NCBI GenBank assembly: GCA_009768925.2
Contig: VHIT02000027.1
Location: 248,001-312,000, forward strand
DNA: 64,000 nt
Source of the DNA: Cryptosporidium bovis
Lineage: Eukaryota; Apicomplexa; Conoidasida; Eucoccidiorida; Cryptosporidiidae
Direction: 5' to 3'
Shown here piece after piece: positions 18,637-28,951 of this stretch. Below the pieces are notes generated by a model. That model was not told the DNA's origin. It ran no database searches and worked only from the letters and a program-made list of their open reading frames with translations. Positions within the stretch are counted from its first letter, which is position 1. The number at the start of each line of letters is the position of its first letter. Position numbers and translations under genes: made by a program.

Positions 18637-21600
18637 ATGAGTTTTTTAGACTTGGAGGTAACAGGTATGACATGTATTTCATGTAGTAATACAATTAGGA
18701 ACATATTGCTAAAAAATTATGAATATATAGACGAGGTAGAGGTTAATATAATAATGAATAAGGTTAGGGTAGTATTAAACAGGAAAATAACATGTGAAGA
18801 GAGGAAAAACATATGTAATTCAATAAACAATGCAGGATTTAACTGCACATTAAGATCAGGAACAATGATGAGTGATAATATGTTAAGTTTAAGCATAGAT
18901 AACAATATTATTGGTAGTTTAGATGAGAAATATTATGAATTAAAGGAGAAAAGCTTAGAGAGCGAAATAATAATAGCAACTCCAAACAAAATAACTGAAG
19001 TTGGAACTAATAATAATAGATCGAATGGCAATTTAAGATTTCTTAAATTAAATAAATTGAATTCAGATAAAATAAAAAGAATGATAAAATTTCTCGAAAA
19101 TGAGAAAGGTATTGTTTCAATAATAATATATATGAAGTGGGACGAAGTTTGCATTTTATTTGATGAGAGTAATATTGACATAATAGAAATAGGTGACATA
19201 TTATCTTTAAAACTTGGAATAGATATTTTAGATTATATAAAGTTTTACACATTTTTTGATAATAATAAATTAAATTGCATGAATAGTCTGTCAATAAAAA
19301 CAAGTTATACGGTAAATGATGGAAAAAACAATAGTAAATGGAATATATTTTCAAGAGTTTTCAATAAATTTAGAATAAGAAGGGTGAAAAATGAATTTAC
19401 AAACGATTTTACAAAAAGTGTTAATTTTTTCATAAGTGGTCTATTTGGTATATATGATATAAATGTTGAAAATAGGGAAAAATACAATAGCAAAGTTAGT
19501 ATTGAATTAATTATAAACATAAAATATAATCCATACTTTATATCAAGCAAAAACATGTACAATTACTTGGTTGAACAAGTAATTAAAAATGAAAACATAA
19601 TCAAAGACAAAAAATATGAATATAAATTAATGAATTATGAGCAAATTATCGTGAATAATGATTTTAACAATAATATCGATTATAAGGAGCTGCAGAAAAT
19701 TAAAGATAAAGAGTCAAGGTATTATGTTATTCGTTTTACTATTTCGCTTATATTAACTATTCTTGTCTTATTATTAAATTATTTTGGGGATAAGATATTT
19801 GTGAATAATATAGCAAAAACATTATCATTTAACAACATAAATTCATTAAAGTATGAAGGGATAATACCAGGAATAAGTTGGAATTACCTTATTATATTCA
19901 TATTGGTTACAATTATAGTCTACTTTTGTGGATATCCATTTCATAAAAAAGGAATTTTCGGTTTAATCAATTTAAGTCCAAATATGTACACATTAATATC
20001 ATTGGGAATGAATACATGTTACGCCTATTCTTTATATATGATGATATATATTGCAATTGTATCTTTATACGATTCAAATAAAAATCCAATAATATATACA
20101 GAGAGTTTTCCAAATTTTTTCGACACTGCTTGCATGTTAAATACAATAAGTTTATTTGGAAGAATATTGGACATACAATCTAGTTTACTTATACTAAAGA
20201 TACTAAACGACAATAGGAATATTGATTCAAGTAAAGAGAATAGCAAATATAAAATTAATAACGACATTAAATTGGTGGATAATGTTACATTCAAGTCACT
20301 AAAAAAAATATATTACAGTTTTTCAAATAATAGTAGCAACGGGGCTTGCGGAAACAACTGTTTTTACCAGATATTGCCGAATTTAATAAAAGAAAATAAA
20401 ATGGAAGAATGCAATGACACTAAAGTGAATAAAGAAAGTATTGAAATAGATAACGATAGATTCTGTCACAAATCAAATCAATCACTAGAGATGAAAGAAG
20501 AGAGTTTTATTACGGAAGAAAATAAAATAAATATAGATATGGTTGATTTAGGTGATACAATAATATTAAACAAGAATGATATTGTTCCATTTGATGGAGT
20601 TAGTATTTCAAATGAAATATGTATATTGGATGAATCTATGATTACTGGAGAAACAAAAGTTATTGAAAAATTGTATGGAAATTACATCACTAGTGGTTCT
20701 AGGGTGTTATCTGAAAGATTGGTATTGTACATAACTGAAATAGGAACCGAAAGTACATTAGGAAAAATTAAAAAATTAAAAACAAATGCAAAGGAGAACC
20801 ATATACCATTACCTTCTAGCATAGATGTATTTTCAAAATATTTTATTCCAATAATACTTACAATATCGATATTATCGTTTATAATATGGTTTAGCCTGGC
20901 TTATTTCGATAAAGTAAATCCGGAGAATATAATTAGAGGCGATAAAATAGATTTTTTAATGAATGATAATAGTAATATTAATATATTTGACAGATTTCCA
21001 ATATCATCAAAAATAATGTTTGCATTGCATTTTACACTCTCAGTACTGGCAATATCATGTCCATGTGTTATTGGTTTAACTATTCCAATAGCAATATTAA
21101 TATCGACGTCAATAACGTCTAAAAAGAATATTCTAGTTCAAAATAACAATGTTATTAATGTAATGGGTTGTATTGATTATGTCATATTTGATAAAACTGG
21201 GACACTAACAAATGGGAAACCATCAGTAAAATCAATAATAGTCAATCATGATAATTTAAAGAAGATTAATTTAGATAAAGAAGAAAATTCTCATTTAATA
21301 TTTAATCCTGTTAAAATCAATGTTGAAACATTTTATGTATGCGATAAAAATGACAATATTGATGAATTATTTAATTCATTTATTAAATTGTGGTGGATTA
21401 TAGGCTCTTGTGAATACTACAACAACCATCCAGCTGGGAATGTATTAAGATCTTTTTCAATAAAAGTATCTAGACAAATAGAAACCAATCCCTCATTTTC
21501 TCAGCCAATTGATTGTAAATATCATCCAGGTTTAGGCATATCGTGTACAATTAATAAAATGAGAATATTATTAACTAATCAGTATAAAGAAGATAAACCA

Positions 21601-22800
21601 AGTGATTATCAAAATTATATATTAAAATCGTTGGATACTACTGGCTACTATAATTACATAAACAATTATAATGTAAATGTTGGATTATCTAAAAATGAGT
21701 ATAAGAACGATACAATTTGCGAAAATACTTGCATTCATTTTAATAGTAATAAAAATCGAAACCAAACTAATAATATTTGCAACAATAATGGTTGTGATAA
21801 TAACGATTTATACTTGAATAATTGGTTTAAATATTGGAAAAAACAGGGTTCAAGTGTAATATTTGTTTTTTTTAACGATAATACTTCTGAAAAATCCGAA
21901 ATGAAGTTATTAGGAGCAATTTCACTATCTGATGAACCCATGTTTGGAGTCGAATCCACTATAAATTACATTAAAAAACACATAACAAAGCAAATATGGT
22001 TATGCTCTGGTGACTCCTACTATACATCAAATTCAATAGCTTCAATGGTAAGTTTTATTTCTTCAATTAAATTAATTAACGGTTTATATATAATTCAATT
22101 ATTCGTTATACATATCCAGGTTGGAATTGATCCCGATAAAATCATGAGTAATTCGTCCCCGAATGACAAACTATCTTTAGTTCGGGATTTGCAAGTGAAT
22201 AATGATTTAAACAAAACAATAAAAATAGATTTTAATTACGACGTCAATTTAACTGAAAATATTCAGTTAGTAAAGCCACTAGAAACAGACACCTGTAATA
22301 TCAAAGCTAATCATAAGTTTGAATGTAATAAGAATGCAAACAAAAGCCATTTAAAGAAAAAAAAAAGAAAAAAAGTTATGATGATTGGAGACGGTTTAAA
22401 TGATTCAGCGTCTCTAGAAGCCTCTGATGTCGGAATACTACTTGGAAAAGGCGGAATATGCAATTTCACAAATGCAGATGTTGTCATTTTATCTAATTAC
22501 CAACACAATTTAAAGTATCTATTTAAATTATCGAGGTATGTTAAAAGATAAATTCAAAAAAACATCACTATTTTTTTAAATTAACATATTTATTCTAATT
22601 GAAAATATCTTAGAGAAACTCATAAGGTAATAATTCGAAATTTAGTATGGGCATATATGTTCAACGTAATAACTATTCCAATGGCAGCTGGAGTATTTTA
22701 TCCTAACATTATTATATCTCCAGTAATAGCATCAATTCTAATGCTGGCTAGCTCAGTGGTGATTGTATTTTCCAGTTTAATATTATACAAATTCAGGTGA
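18637..22800 (+). CDS. copper-transporting P1B-type ATPase, three exons
   Basis: Exons 18637-22047, 22120-22535 and 22614-22800 give 1337 residues. One N-terminal heavy-metal domain carries GMTCISC (10-16). Paired membrane helices follow (about 367-480), then the TGE actuator motif, SCPCVIGLTIP with the CPC ion-binding motif (Cys808, Cys810), DKTGTLTNG with phospho-Asp852, an HP motif (NNHPAG), GDGLNDSASL, and, only in exon 3, the last two membrane helices beginning RETHKVIIRNLVW, a P1B hallmark. Long Asn-rich insertions in the actuator and nucleotide-binding domains explain its size. Role: ATP-driven Cu(I) export across a membrane; C. parvum has a described heavy-metal ATPase (CpATPase2), and this may be its counterpart. 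Intron 1 (72 nt) is a multiple of three and stop-free; intron 2 (78 nt) contains an in-frame stop. Confidence 0.93.
22048..22119 (+). other. stop-free 72-nt intron in the copper ATPase
   Basis: GTAAGT at 22048 and ATCCAG ending at 22119. Removing it joins IASM to VGIDPDKIM, matching the P1B segment between GD and GDGxND motifs. Keeping it adds 24 hydrophobic residues that have no counterpart in the family. The frame is preserved either way. Confidence 0.8.
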
Positions 22801-23069
22801 CAGTGATATATATTTAACTTCATGATGAAAAGTTGTCAAGTAGAAATAGAAAATACACAAAGTGTAACAATATCAATGACTTTGTCTGTATCTAAATATA
22901 TTTATATACAAGGGAACCAATAGACTTTATAGAAAAGTAACCTAAATCCTTAAGGGAAGGAGTAATATGGCCACATAAATAAATATCGTTTTAAGTGCGA
23001 TTGTAAACAATAAAATAACACTGCTATTCACGCCTATTTAATTGAATATCCCATAAATTAATAAGAAAG

Positions 23070-23513
23070 TCACTCAGAGGTCCTATCAGGCTTTTTTTTC
23101 GGTACTGGTCTTGGAAGGTTAACACCAAGGCAACGAGACATTTTTTGAACAAGAGCAGGATTTGGAATTGCCCTACCTGCTTCATAGTCGTTTACAACAC
23201 TTGCTTTTTCATTTATCATTTGTGCAAGTTGAGCCTGAGTGAGATTTTTCGCTACTCTTGCTTGTTGTAATGCTCTAGAAAATTCACCAGATACTCTATC
23301 CACACGGTAGTCACCTGTATCTTCATCTAATTTAGCAACATTCTGAGGCATATTAAGTTTAGTGGAAGCATTCCTTCCTCCGAGAAATTTTTTTTCTGTA
23401 ATTATTTCCTCTCCTTTCCTCCTAGCTTGATTGAGGTCTTGTTCCTTAGTTACTCCCTTAGGTCTCACCCCAGGCTTTTTCCAAACAACCTGTTCCCAAT
23501 CTTGACCACTCAT
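23070..23513 (-). CDS. MBF1: multiprotein bridging factor 1
   Basis: 147 residues, the normal length. The N-terminus has the MBF1 domain (MSGQDWEQVVWKKP..., and the NMPQNVAKLDEDTGDYRVDRV linker), followed by the Cro/C1-type helix-turn-helix at about 80-137 with ALQQARVAKNLTQAQLAQ and the INEKASVVNDYEAGRAIPN recognition region. Ends in a basic tail (PRPVPKKKPD). Role: transcription coactivator bridging TBP and bZIP-type factors in model eukaryotes, and binding stalled collided ribosomes to prevent frameshifting. It is convergent with the copper ATPase and divergent from the EF-hand gene. Identification is secure. Confidence 0.96.
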   Translation of the reverse strand: MSGQDWEQVVWKKPGVRPKGVTKEQDLNQARRKGEEIITEKKFLGGRNASTKLNMPQNVAKLDEDTGDYRVDRVSGEFSRALQQARVAKNLTQAQLAQMINEKASVVNDYEAGRAIPNPALVQKMSRCLGVNLPRPVPKKKPDRTSE

Positions 23514-23748
23514 TTTATTTCTTAAACAAGAGAAATTAACAAATTGCTACTTCGGAGTAATTCCCTCCTTTCCTTCTTGAAGTGGACGCTAAAATATAAC
23601 TAAAGAAATATTGAATAATGGGCGTAAAAAACCAAGTTATTTAGATAGACAACAAAATAACAAATTCACGGTATTTGTGTTTTTTCCTGGCAATTTTAAT
23701 CTTTTTTTTCTGCGTAATTATATTTGATTCTATATAAAAATACTTATG

Positions 23749-23775
23749 GACTGCCCGCAGACCTGGCGGGCAGTC
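23749..23775. other. perfect 10-bp GC-rich hairpin
   Basis: GACTGCCCGC (23749-23758), a 7-nt loop AGACCTG, then GCGGGCAGTC (23766-23775). The stem can be extended outward by a G-T, a T-A and an A-T pair to 13 pairs (23746-23778). Eight of ten stem pairs are G-C in a region otherwise nearly all A/T. Candidate for a structured RNA, a protein site or an insulator-like element; no T-run follows, so not a Pol III terminator. Confidence 0.5.
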
Positions 23776-23825
23776 TATTGTGTTTCAGTTCTTTATAGAA
23801 AGAAAAAAAATTGTGTGAAGAAAGT

Positions 23826-23833
23826 GGCGGTAA
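23826..23833 (+). promoter_or_regulatory. GGCGGTAA motif
   Basis: About 200 bp upstream of the EF-hand gene and 310 bp upstream of MBF1. One of at least four copies of the same octamer between genes in this window. Confidence 0.35.
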
Positions 23834-24030
23834 ATGATAACCTAAAATAATAGTTAATCATAAAATTATAATTAAAAGATAGCATGTATTGCTTTGTTCA
23901 TAAAGTTGCTATTTCATATTATGTAAATTTAATGAGATAACTTTGGTTTTAAATTTAAAGCGTTTTTGTCAGATTTTCCTGTTTAAACCTAAATTACAGT
24001 TGTTTACTAGTGCATATAGTGACAATAAAA

Positions 24031-24873
24031 ATGTCAAATAGCAAGCAAACATTGAGACTAAATGATGCACAACTGTCAGCGATAAGAGAAACATTCAATT
24101 TGGCGGATGATAACTCAGACGGAAAGATTAACTTTGATCAGGTAAGTTTTTTTAAACAGTTAAACATTCCACCAAAAAAGATTGGTAAAATGTTTTAAAT
24201 TGATGAACTAAACTCTGAATTGAAATTGCAAAACAGTGATTTATGCAATCTAACCGTTTTTTCCTTAACATTTTGCCAAAATAAAACATATTTATCTTAG
24301 CGTGCATCCACGTGTGATTTTAATTAATATCTAATAAAAGGAAATGAGGAAAAAAATAATGCAATTTCAGAGTTGGCCAGAAATGAAAAAAATGTTAATA
24401 CTGATCGGTAAAGAAGAAAGTTAACTTACATTACTCTCTAGGCGTCCATATTATTTAGAGTTTTGGGCCAGACAATAACTGACAGAGACTTGAAAGCTGC
24501 ACTTTTAGAAGGTTGGCCAGGTTTAGATTCGAATTTGGAATCAAGAGAAAAGATTGACTGTAAAAAAATAGATACAAGTAAACTAGAGCCAATAGAGTTT
24601 GATACATTTATAAAAATATTTAGAGCAAAATACAAGGTTCCGTATAATGAAAACACAATTATAGAGGCTTTCCAGGTTTTTGACCCAGATAATACAGGAA
24701 TGATGTCTTCAAGTTCATTTGTGAAATTAATGACAACTACCGGGGAACCGGTACCAAACAATGACGTTGAAGATTTGTTGCTACTTGCAAATGTAGATCA
24801 AGACGGCAAATTTGATTACACACAACTGGCCAGAAGACTTATTGAGGGGCCAAAGAACGTAAGAGTGCTTTAA
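24031..24873 (+). CDS. calmodulin/myosin-light-chain-like EF-hand protein, two exons
   Basis: Exons 24031-24141 and 24442-24873, spliced in phase 0 across a 300-nt GTAAGT...CTCTAG intron; 180 residues. The join restores the calmodulin-like reading FDQ-ASILFRVLGQ. Four-lobe layout: loop 1 DDNSDGKINFDQ, a degenerate second site, loop 3 DPDNTGMMSSSS and loop 4 NVDQDGKFDYTQ. In loops 1, 3 and 4 the twelfth position is Gln or Ser rather than the bidentate Glu, and loop 4 starts with Asn, so Ca binding should be weak. That pattern fits myosin light chains or related motor/cytoskeletal light chains better than calmodulin; the exact ortholog is open. The true start is the ATG at 24031. Confidence 0.82.
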
Positions 24874-25671
24874 AGTTGTGTGAAAAAAGTAAAACAAACA
24901 GCTCATACACTGCAAGTCATAGTTCATTTAGCTGCGTGAATTAATTTACGAAAGTCGTTCTTTCCTTAATTTTTTTACTCCGAGTTCGTTTCTTCAAGGT
25001 ACCTATGTAACGCATGCGAAGGGATATTAAAGATTGAGGGTAAAAGTAGCTAATACATTACAAACTCGGAATAGGGGAAGAGATAAACACGTGAAAACAG
25101 CAGAAAAGACCAAGCGTATGGCTTTTGGATAAATTAATATTAAAACACAAGCAAATGAAAAGTATAGCTTTAATGATTTGAATTAATATTGCACCTTTTA
25201 ATCAATGATTGAAATTGAGAATGGCGGCAACATAGGGGAGAAATAGAGAGTGGATAAGTTATTGATAAAAAAATAATAAAGCTAAATAACTTTTTTAATA
25301 TAAAATCACAGAAATTGCAACGTATATATGTAACTTTAAGTATTTATTATCTAGGGTGAATTTCATTTAATTATTTAATTAATAAAGGGGAGAAATCCAT
25401 AATGAGGGTAAATTAAAGTAGACAGGTACTTCATATTTGTCTCTAAAGGTAGTGCTAAATATTGACAATATATGCATTATAAATAAATAGTAAAATAGAC
25501 AGTAAATAATAATGATACTAGTAGAGTAGAAATTGGTTTAAAAAAGTAAACTAAAATCACTAGATTTCATTCTTAGGAATAAATTTGTTTGTATTGATTA
25601 ATCACTTACTTTATTTAAAAATAATTTACTTTTCAAGTTTCTCTGTTGATTGAATTTCAATAGGAGTAAAA
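24874..25671. promoter_or_regulatory. HSP90 promoter with three GGGGA boxes
   Basis: ATAGGGGAAG at 25071-25080, ATAGGGGAGAAAT at 25232-25244 and AAAGGGGAGAAAT at 25384-25396; the last two share an exact 11-mer AGGGGAGAAAT 152 bp apart. G-boxes are reported upstream of heat-shock genes in Plasmodium. No canonical three-unit nGAAn heat-shock element was seen. A TTTCAATAG just before the start codon could be a 3' splice site of a leader intron. Confidence 0.5.
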
Positions 25672-27780
25672 ATGGTCGAGACATTCGCATTCAATGCTGA
25701 TATTCAGCAATTAATGAGTTTAATCATTAATACATTTTACAGCAATAAGGAGATTTTTTTAAGAGAATTGATTTCCAATGCCTCAGACGCCTTGGACAAG
25801 ATAAGATACGAGTCATTGACGGACCCAGAGCAACTAAAGTCTAACGAAGAAATGCATATTAGAATTATACCAGATAAAGTCAATAATACATTGACAATAG
25901 AAGATTCAGGAATTGGTATGACAAAGAATGAATTAATAAATAACTTGGGTACAATTGCACGTTCTGGAACAAAGGCATTTATGGAGGCAATACAAGCAGG
26001 AGGTGATTTGAGTATGATAGGTCAATTCGGTGTAGGTTTTTACTCGGCATATTTGGTTGCAGACAAAGTTACTGTAATTACAAAACATAATGGCGACGAG
26101 CAATACATATGGGAATCAGCAGCAGGCGGTTCATTTACCATTACAAATGACACATCCGACAATAAATTGAAAAGAGGTACTAGAATTGTGTTGCACTTGA
26201 AGGAAGATCAATTGGACTATTTAGAAGAGCGCACATTAAGAGATCTAGTTAAGAAACACTCCGAATTTATCTCTTTCCCTATTGAACTTTCCGTTGAAAA
26301 GACAACAGAAAAAGAAATAACAGACTCTGATGTAGATGAGGAAGAGGATGATAAAGAAAAGAAGGAAGGTGAAGATGGTGAGGATGCTCCAAAAATAGAG
26401 GAAGTCAAGGAGAAAGAGCCAAAAAAGAAGAAAATAACTGAGGTAACACAATCATGGGACTTGTTGAACAAGAACAAGCCAATATGGATGAGAAAACCAG
26501 AGGACGTTACATTTGAGGAGTATTCATCATTTTACAAGTCAATATCAAATGACTGGGAGGATCCATTGGCAGTTAAGCATTTTTCAGTAGAGGGCCAGTT
26601 AGAGTTCAAGGCAATATTGTTTGTACCAAGAAGAGCACCATTTGACTTGTTTGAGACAAGAAAGAAGAGAAATAACATTAAACTCTATGTAAGACGTGTA
26701 TTTATTATGGACGACTGCGAAGAATTGATCCCAGAGTTCTTAGGATTCATAAGAGGTGTCGTTGACAGTGAGGACTTACCACTAAATATTTCAAGAGAAT
26801 CTTTACAGCAAAACAAAATCCTAAAGGTCATTAAAAAGAACATCGTTAAGAAGTGTTTGGAGTTGATATCTGAAATAACTGAAAAGTCTGAAGACTACAA
26901 GAAGTTTTATGAACAATTTAGCAAGAATCTCAAATTGGGTATCCATGAAGATACAGCAAATAGGAACAAAATAAGTGAATTATTGAGATATCAAACCTCA
27001 AAGAGTGGGGAGGAACTCATCAGTTTAAGGGAATATGTTGACAGAATGAAGGAAAATCAGAAGGAAATCTACTACATCACAGGTGAGTCAATCCAGGCAG
27101 TAAGCAACTCACCGTTTTTGGAGAAATTGAAGAAGCTAGACTATGAAGTAATTTACATGGTTGACCCAATCGATGAATATTGCGTACAACAAATGAAGGA
27201 ATTCGATGGAAAGAAGTTGAGATGCTGCACAAAGGAGGGTCTTACACTAGAAGAGACGGCGGAAGAAAAGGAGGCCTTCGAATCTTTACAAAAGGAGTTT
27301 GAGCCACTATGTCAGTTAATTAAGGAAGTATTACATGATAAGATAGACAAAGTTATCACATCTCAACGTATTTCAGACTCACCTTGCGTTTTAGTTACTT
27401 CTGAATATGGATGGTCCGCCAATATGGAGCGTATTATGAAGGCCCAGGCACTTAGAGATACAAGCATGACATCGTATATGATGTCCAAGAAGACTATGGA
27501 AATCAATCCATACAATTCAATTATGGTTGAATTGAAGACAAAGATAGCTGCTGACAAATCAGACAAAACTGTTAAGGACTTGATATGGTTACTGTATGAT
27601 ACATCTTTACTCACATCTGGTTTCTCATTGGAAGATCCAACACAATTCTCATCTAGAATAAATAGAATGATTAAGTTAGGTCTTTCTATTGAAGAGGATG
27701 ATATTGTAGATGACTTGCCGCCGCTCGAAGAAGTAAATGACTCTGAAGTACAGGCCTCAAAGATGGAGGAAGTTGACTAA
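25672..27780 (+). CDS. HSP90: cytosolic heat-shock protein 90
   Basis: 702 residues, intron-free. The GHKL ATPase domain starts at once ([43 protein letters not shown]), with the DSGIGMT and [15 protein letters not shown] nucleotide-binding motifs. An acidic-then-basic charged linker (about 218-258) follows, then the middle domain with [19 protein letters not shown] (catalytic Arg loop), and the C-terminal dimerisation domain ending in MEEVD, the TPR co-chaperone docking tail that marks the cytosolic form. Role: ATP-driven maturation of kinases and other clients. Codon use looks more varied and GC-richer than neighbours, as expected for a highly expressed gene. Identification is secure. Confidence 0.99.
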   Translation: MVETFAFNADIQQLMSLIINTFYSNKEIFLRELISNASDALDKIRYESLTDPEQLKSNEEMHIRIIPDKVNNTLTIEDSGIGMTKNELINNLGTIARSGTKAFMEAIQAGGDLSMIGQFGVGFYSAYLVADKVTVITKHNGDEQYIWESAAGGSFTITNDTSDNKLKRGTRIVLHLKEDQLDYLEERTLRDLVKKHSEFISFPIELSVEKTTEKEITDSDVDEEEDDKEKKEGEDGEDAPKIEEVKEKEPKKKKITEVTQSWDLLNKNKPIWMRKPEDVTFEEYSSFYKSISNDWEDPLAVKHFSVEGQLEFKAILFVPRRAPFDLFETRKKRNNIKLYVRRVFIMDDCEELIPEFLGFIRGVVDSEDLPLNISRESLQQNKILKVIKKNIVKKCLELISEITEKSEDYKKFYEQFSKNLKLGIHEDTANRNKISELLRYQTSKSGEELISLREYVDRMKENQKEIYYITGESIQAVSNSPFLEKLKKLDYEVIYMVDPIDEYCVQQMKEFDGKKLRCCTKEGLTLEETAEEKEAFESLQKEFEPLCQLIKEVLHDKIDKVITSQRISDSPCVLVTSEYGWSANMERIMKAQALRDTSMTSYMMSKKTMEINPYNSIMVELKTKIAADKSDKTVKDLIWLLYDTSLLTSGFSLEDPTQFSSRINRMIKLGLSIEEDDIVDDLPPLEEVNDSEVQASKMEEVD

Positions 27781-28951
27781 ATTCTATGTTTCTGTTTAAA
27801 GTTCAGTTGATAGGATGTTGGAAATTAAGGGTGCTTTAAAGTAGGTATTCAATTCAGACGTGACTTGACTTGGACTTTACAATTTATGGATGCAATAAAC
27901 AATATTCAACATTACATTGGGGACGGTTAATGGGAAGCGGGGAGGAATGAAAAGGAAGAAGTGGGAAGTATAGGTGATTGATGAGCTCTTTCCATCATTA
28001 TTGATGTTGTAACATGTATACATATTTGTATAAGCTCTGTTATATTTAACATTTAATAATGAATTGGCACGTACCTTCATCAACGTCCTTTTTTTACTTG
28101 TCATTTTTGCACTTCTTTCTTTGAGCTAGTCATCTAATTTCTAACTACCCCTTCCGCCTCCTTGGTGTTTTCCATTTGATTCCTAGTATTTCTTTTACTA
28201 ACTTGCATTGTTTAATAATACGGACTCTATCTAGATGACATTGTCTTACATGCTCTCTTCGGTACTTCAATAGTGACACGATGTAGATGAGGGAGGCCTC
28301 GTGGAAGTTTGATGGAAGTAGTGACAATAGTGACTTTATCTGGGGACTTAGGAATAGAAGTGTTCCATTATAGTTATTATTTGGTAGTAGATTGTACACA
28401 TCTGTCGTGTGTTATTCGAAGGCTGGGTTTCCCGGGATGATGTTGAACTAAATGAAGGAGGATCCCATTAAAGGTGTTTTCATAGTACATTCGTAACTTT
28501 GGTGAGGTTCGTTACTTAATCATTGCGAGATTTGTTCTTGTATTTGTAAGGTGGTGATGCACTACTTGTCGCATGTTTGAGAGAAAAGTATGTGGAGAAA
28601 TGAATAGTGACGACTGATTAATCAGGGTGATTTCTTGATCATTGAGACTTTTAGTTAAGAACCTTGTATTTTTCTTTCAAAAATAAATGAAGAATATACT
28701 AGTGAATCTAAGTTTATCTGAATTTTGCATTTACTTGTTTTTTATGCCCGTTTATTCGTCTTTACCTATTTAATTGTTTTTCTTACACAATTTTTAGGAT
28801 TTGTTAACGTTTAATATATAATTGTTGAAAGTGGCGTTTTGGAGGAAAAATATGTTCATCACGGAACTCACTAAGAGATGTAGATAAAAAGTAAATTTAT
28901 TCTTTATTAGAATAGACAGTGACAAATTGAAAAGTCAAATGAATTATTTAA
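27781..28951. other. large convergent intergenic region, candidate non-coding transcript
   Basis: 1171 bp between two gene ends, while other convergent pairs here are 25 to about 420 bp apart. Hand counts give 24/60 and 28/60 G+C in the lines starting 28141 and 28261, well above typical spacer DNA here. AATAGTGAC occurs at 28269, 28326 and 28603, with a further TAGTGAC at 28319. Only short open frames without convincing starts are present. It may encode a long non-coding RNA or a spliced gene I cannot assemble. Confidence 0.4.

Larger units (their letters stand above)
23514..24030. other. divergent promoter MBF1 / EF-hand gene
   Basis: Contains the strong GC hairpin at 23749-23775 and GGCGGTAA at 23826-23833; the rest is AT-rich. 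Confidence 0.45.

Noticed and set aside
25620-25671. Leader intron directly before HSP90
   Set aside because: TTTCAATAG could be an acceptor, but no donor with clear partner was identified, and the coding sequence needs no intron.
28145-28399. 84-codon minus-strand frame in the convergent gap
   Set aside because: Starts with GTG, no family likeness, no periodic codon pattern seen; better treated as possible non-coding RNA.
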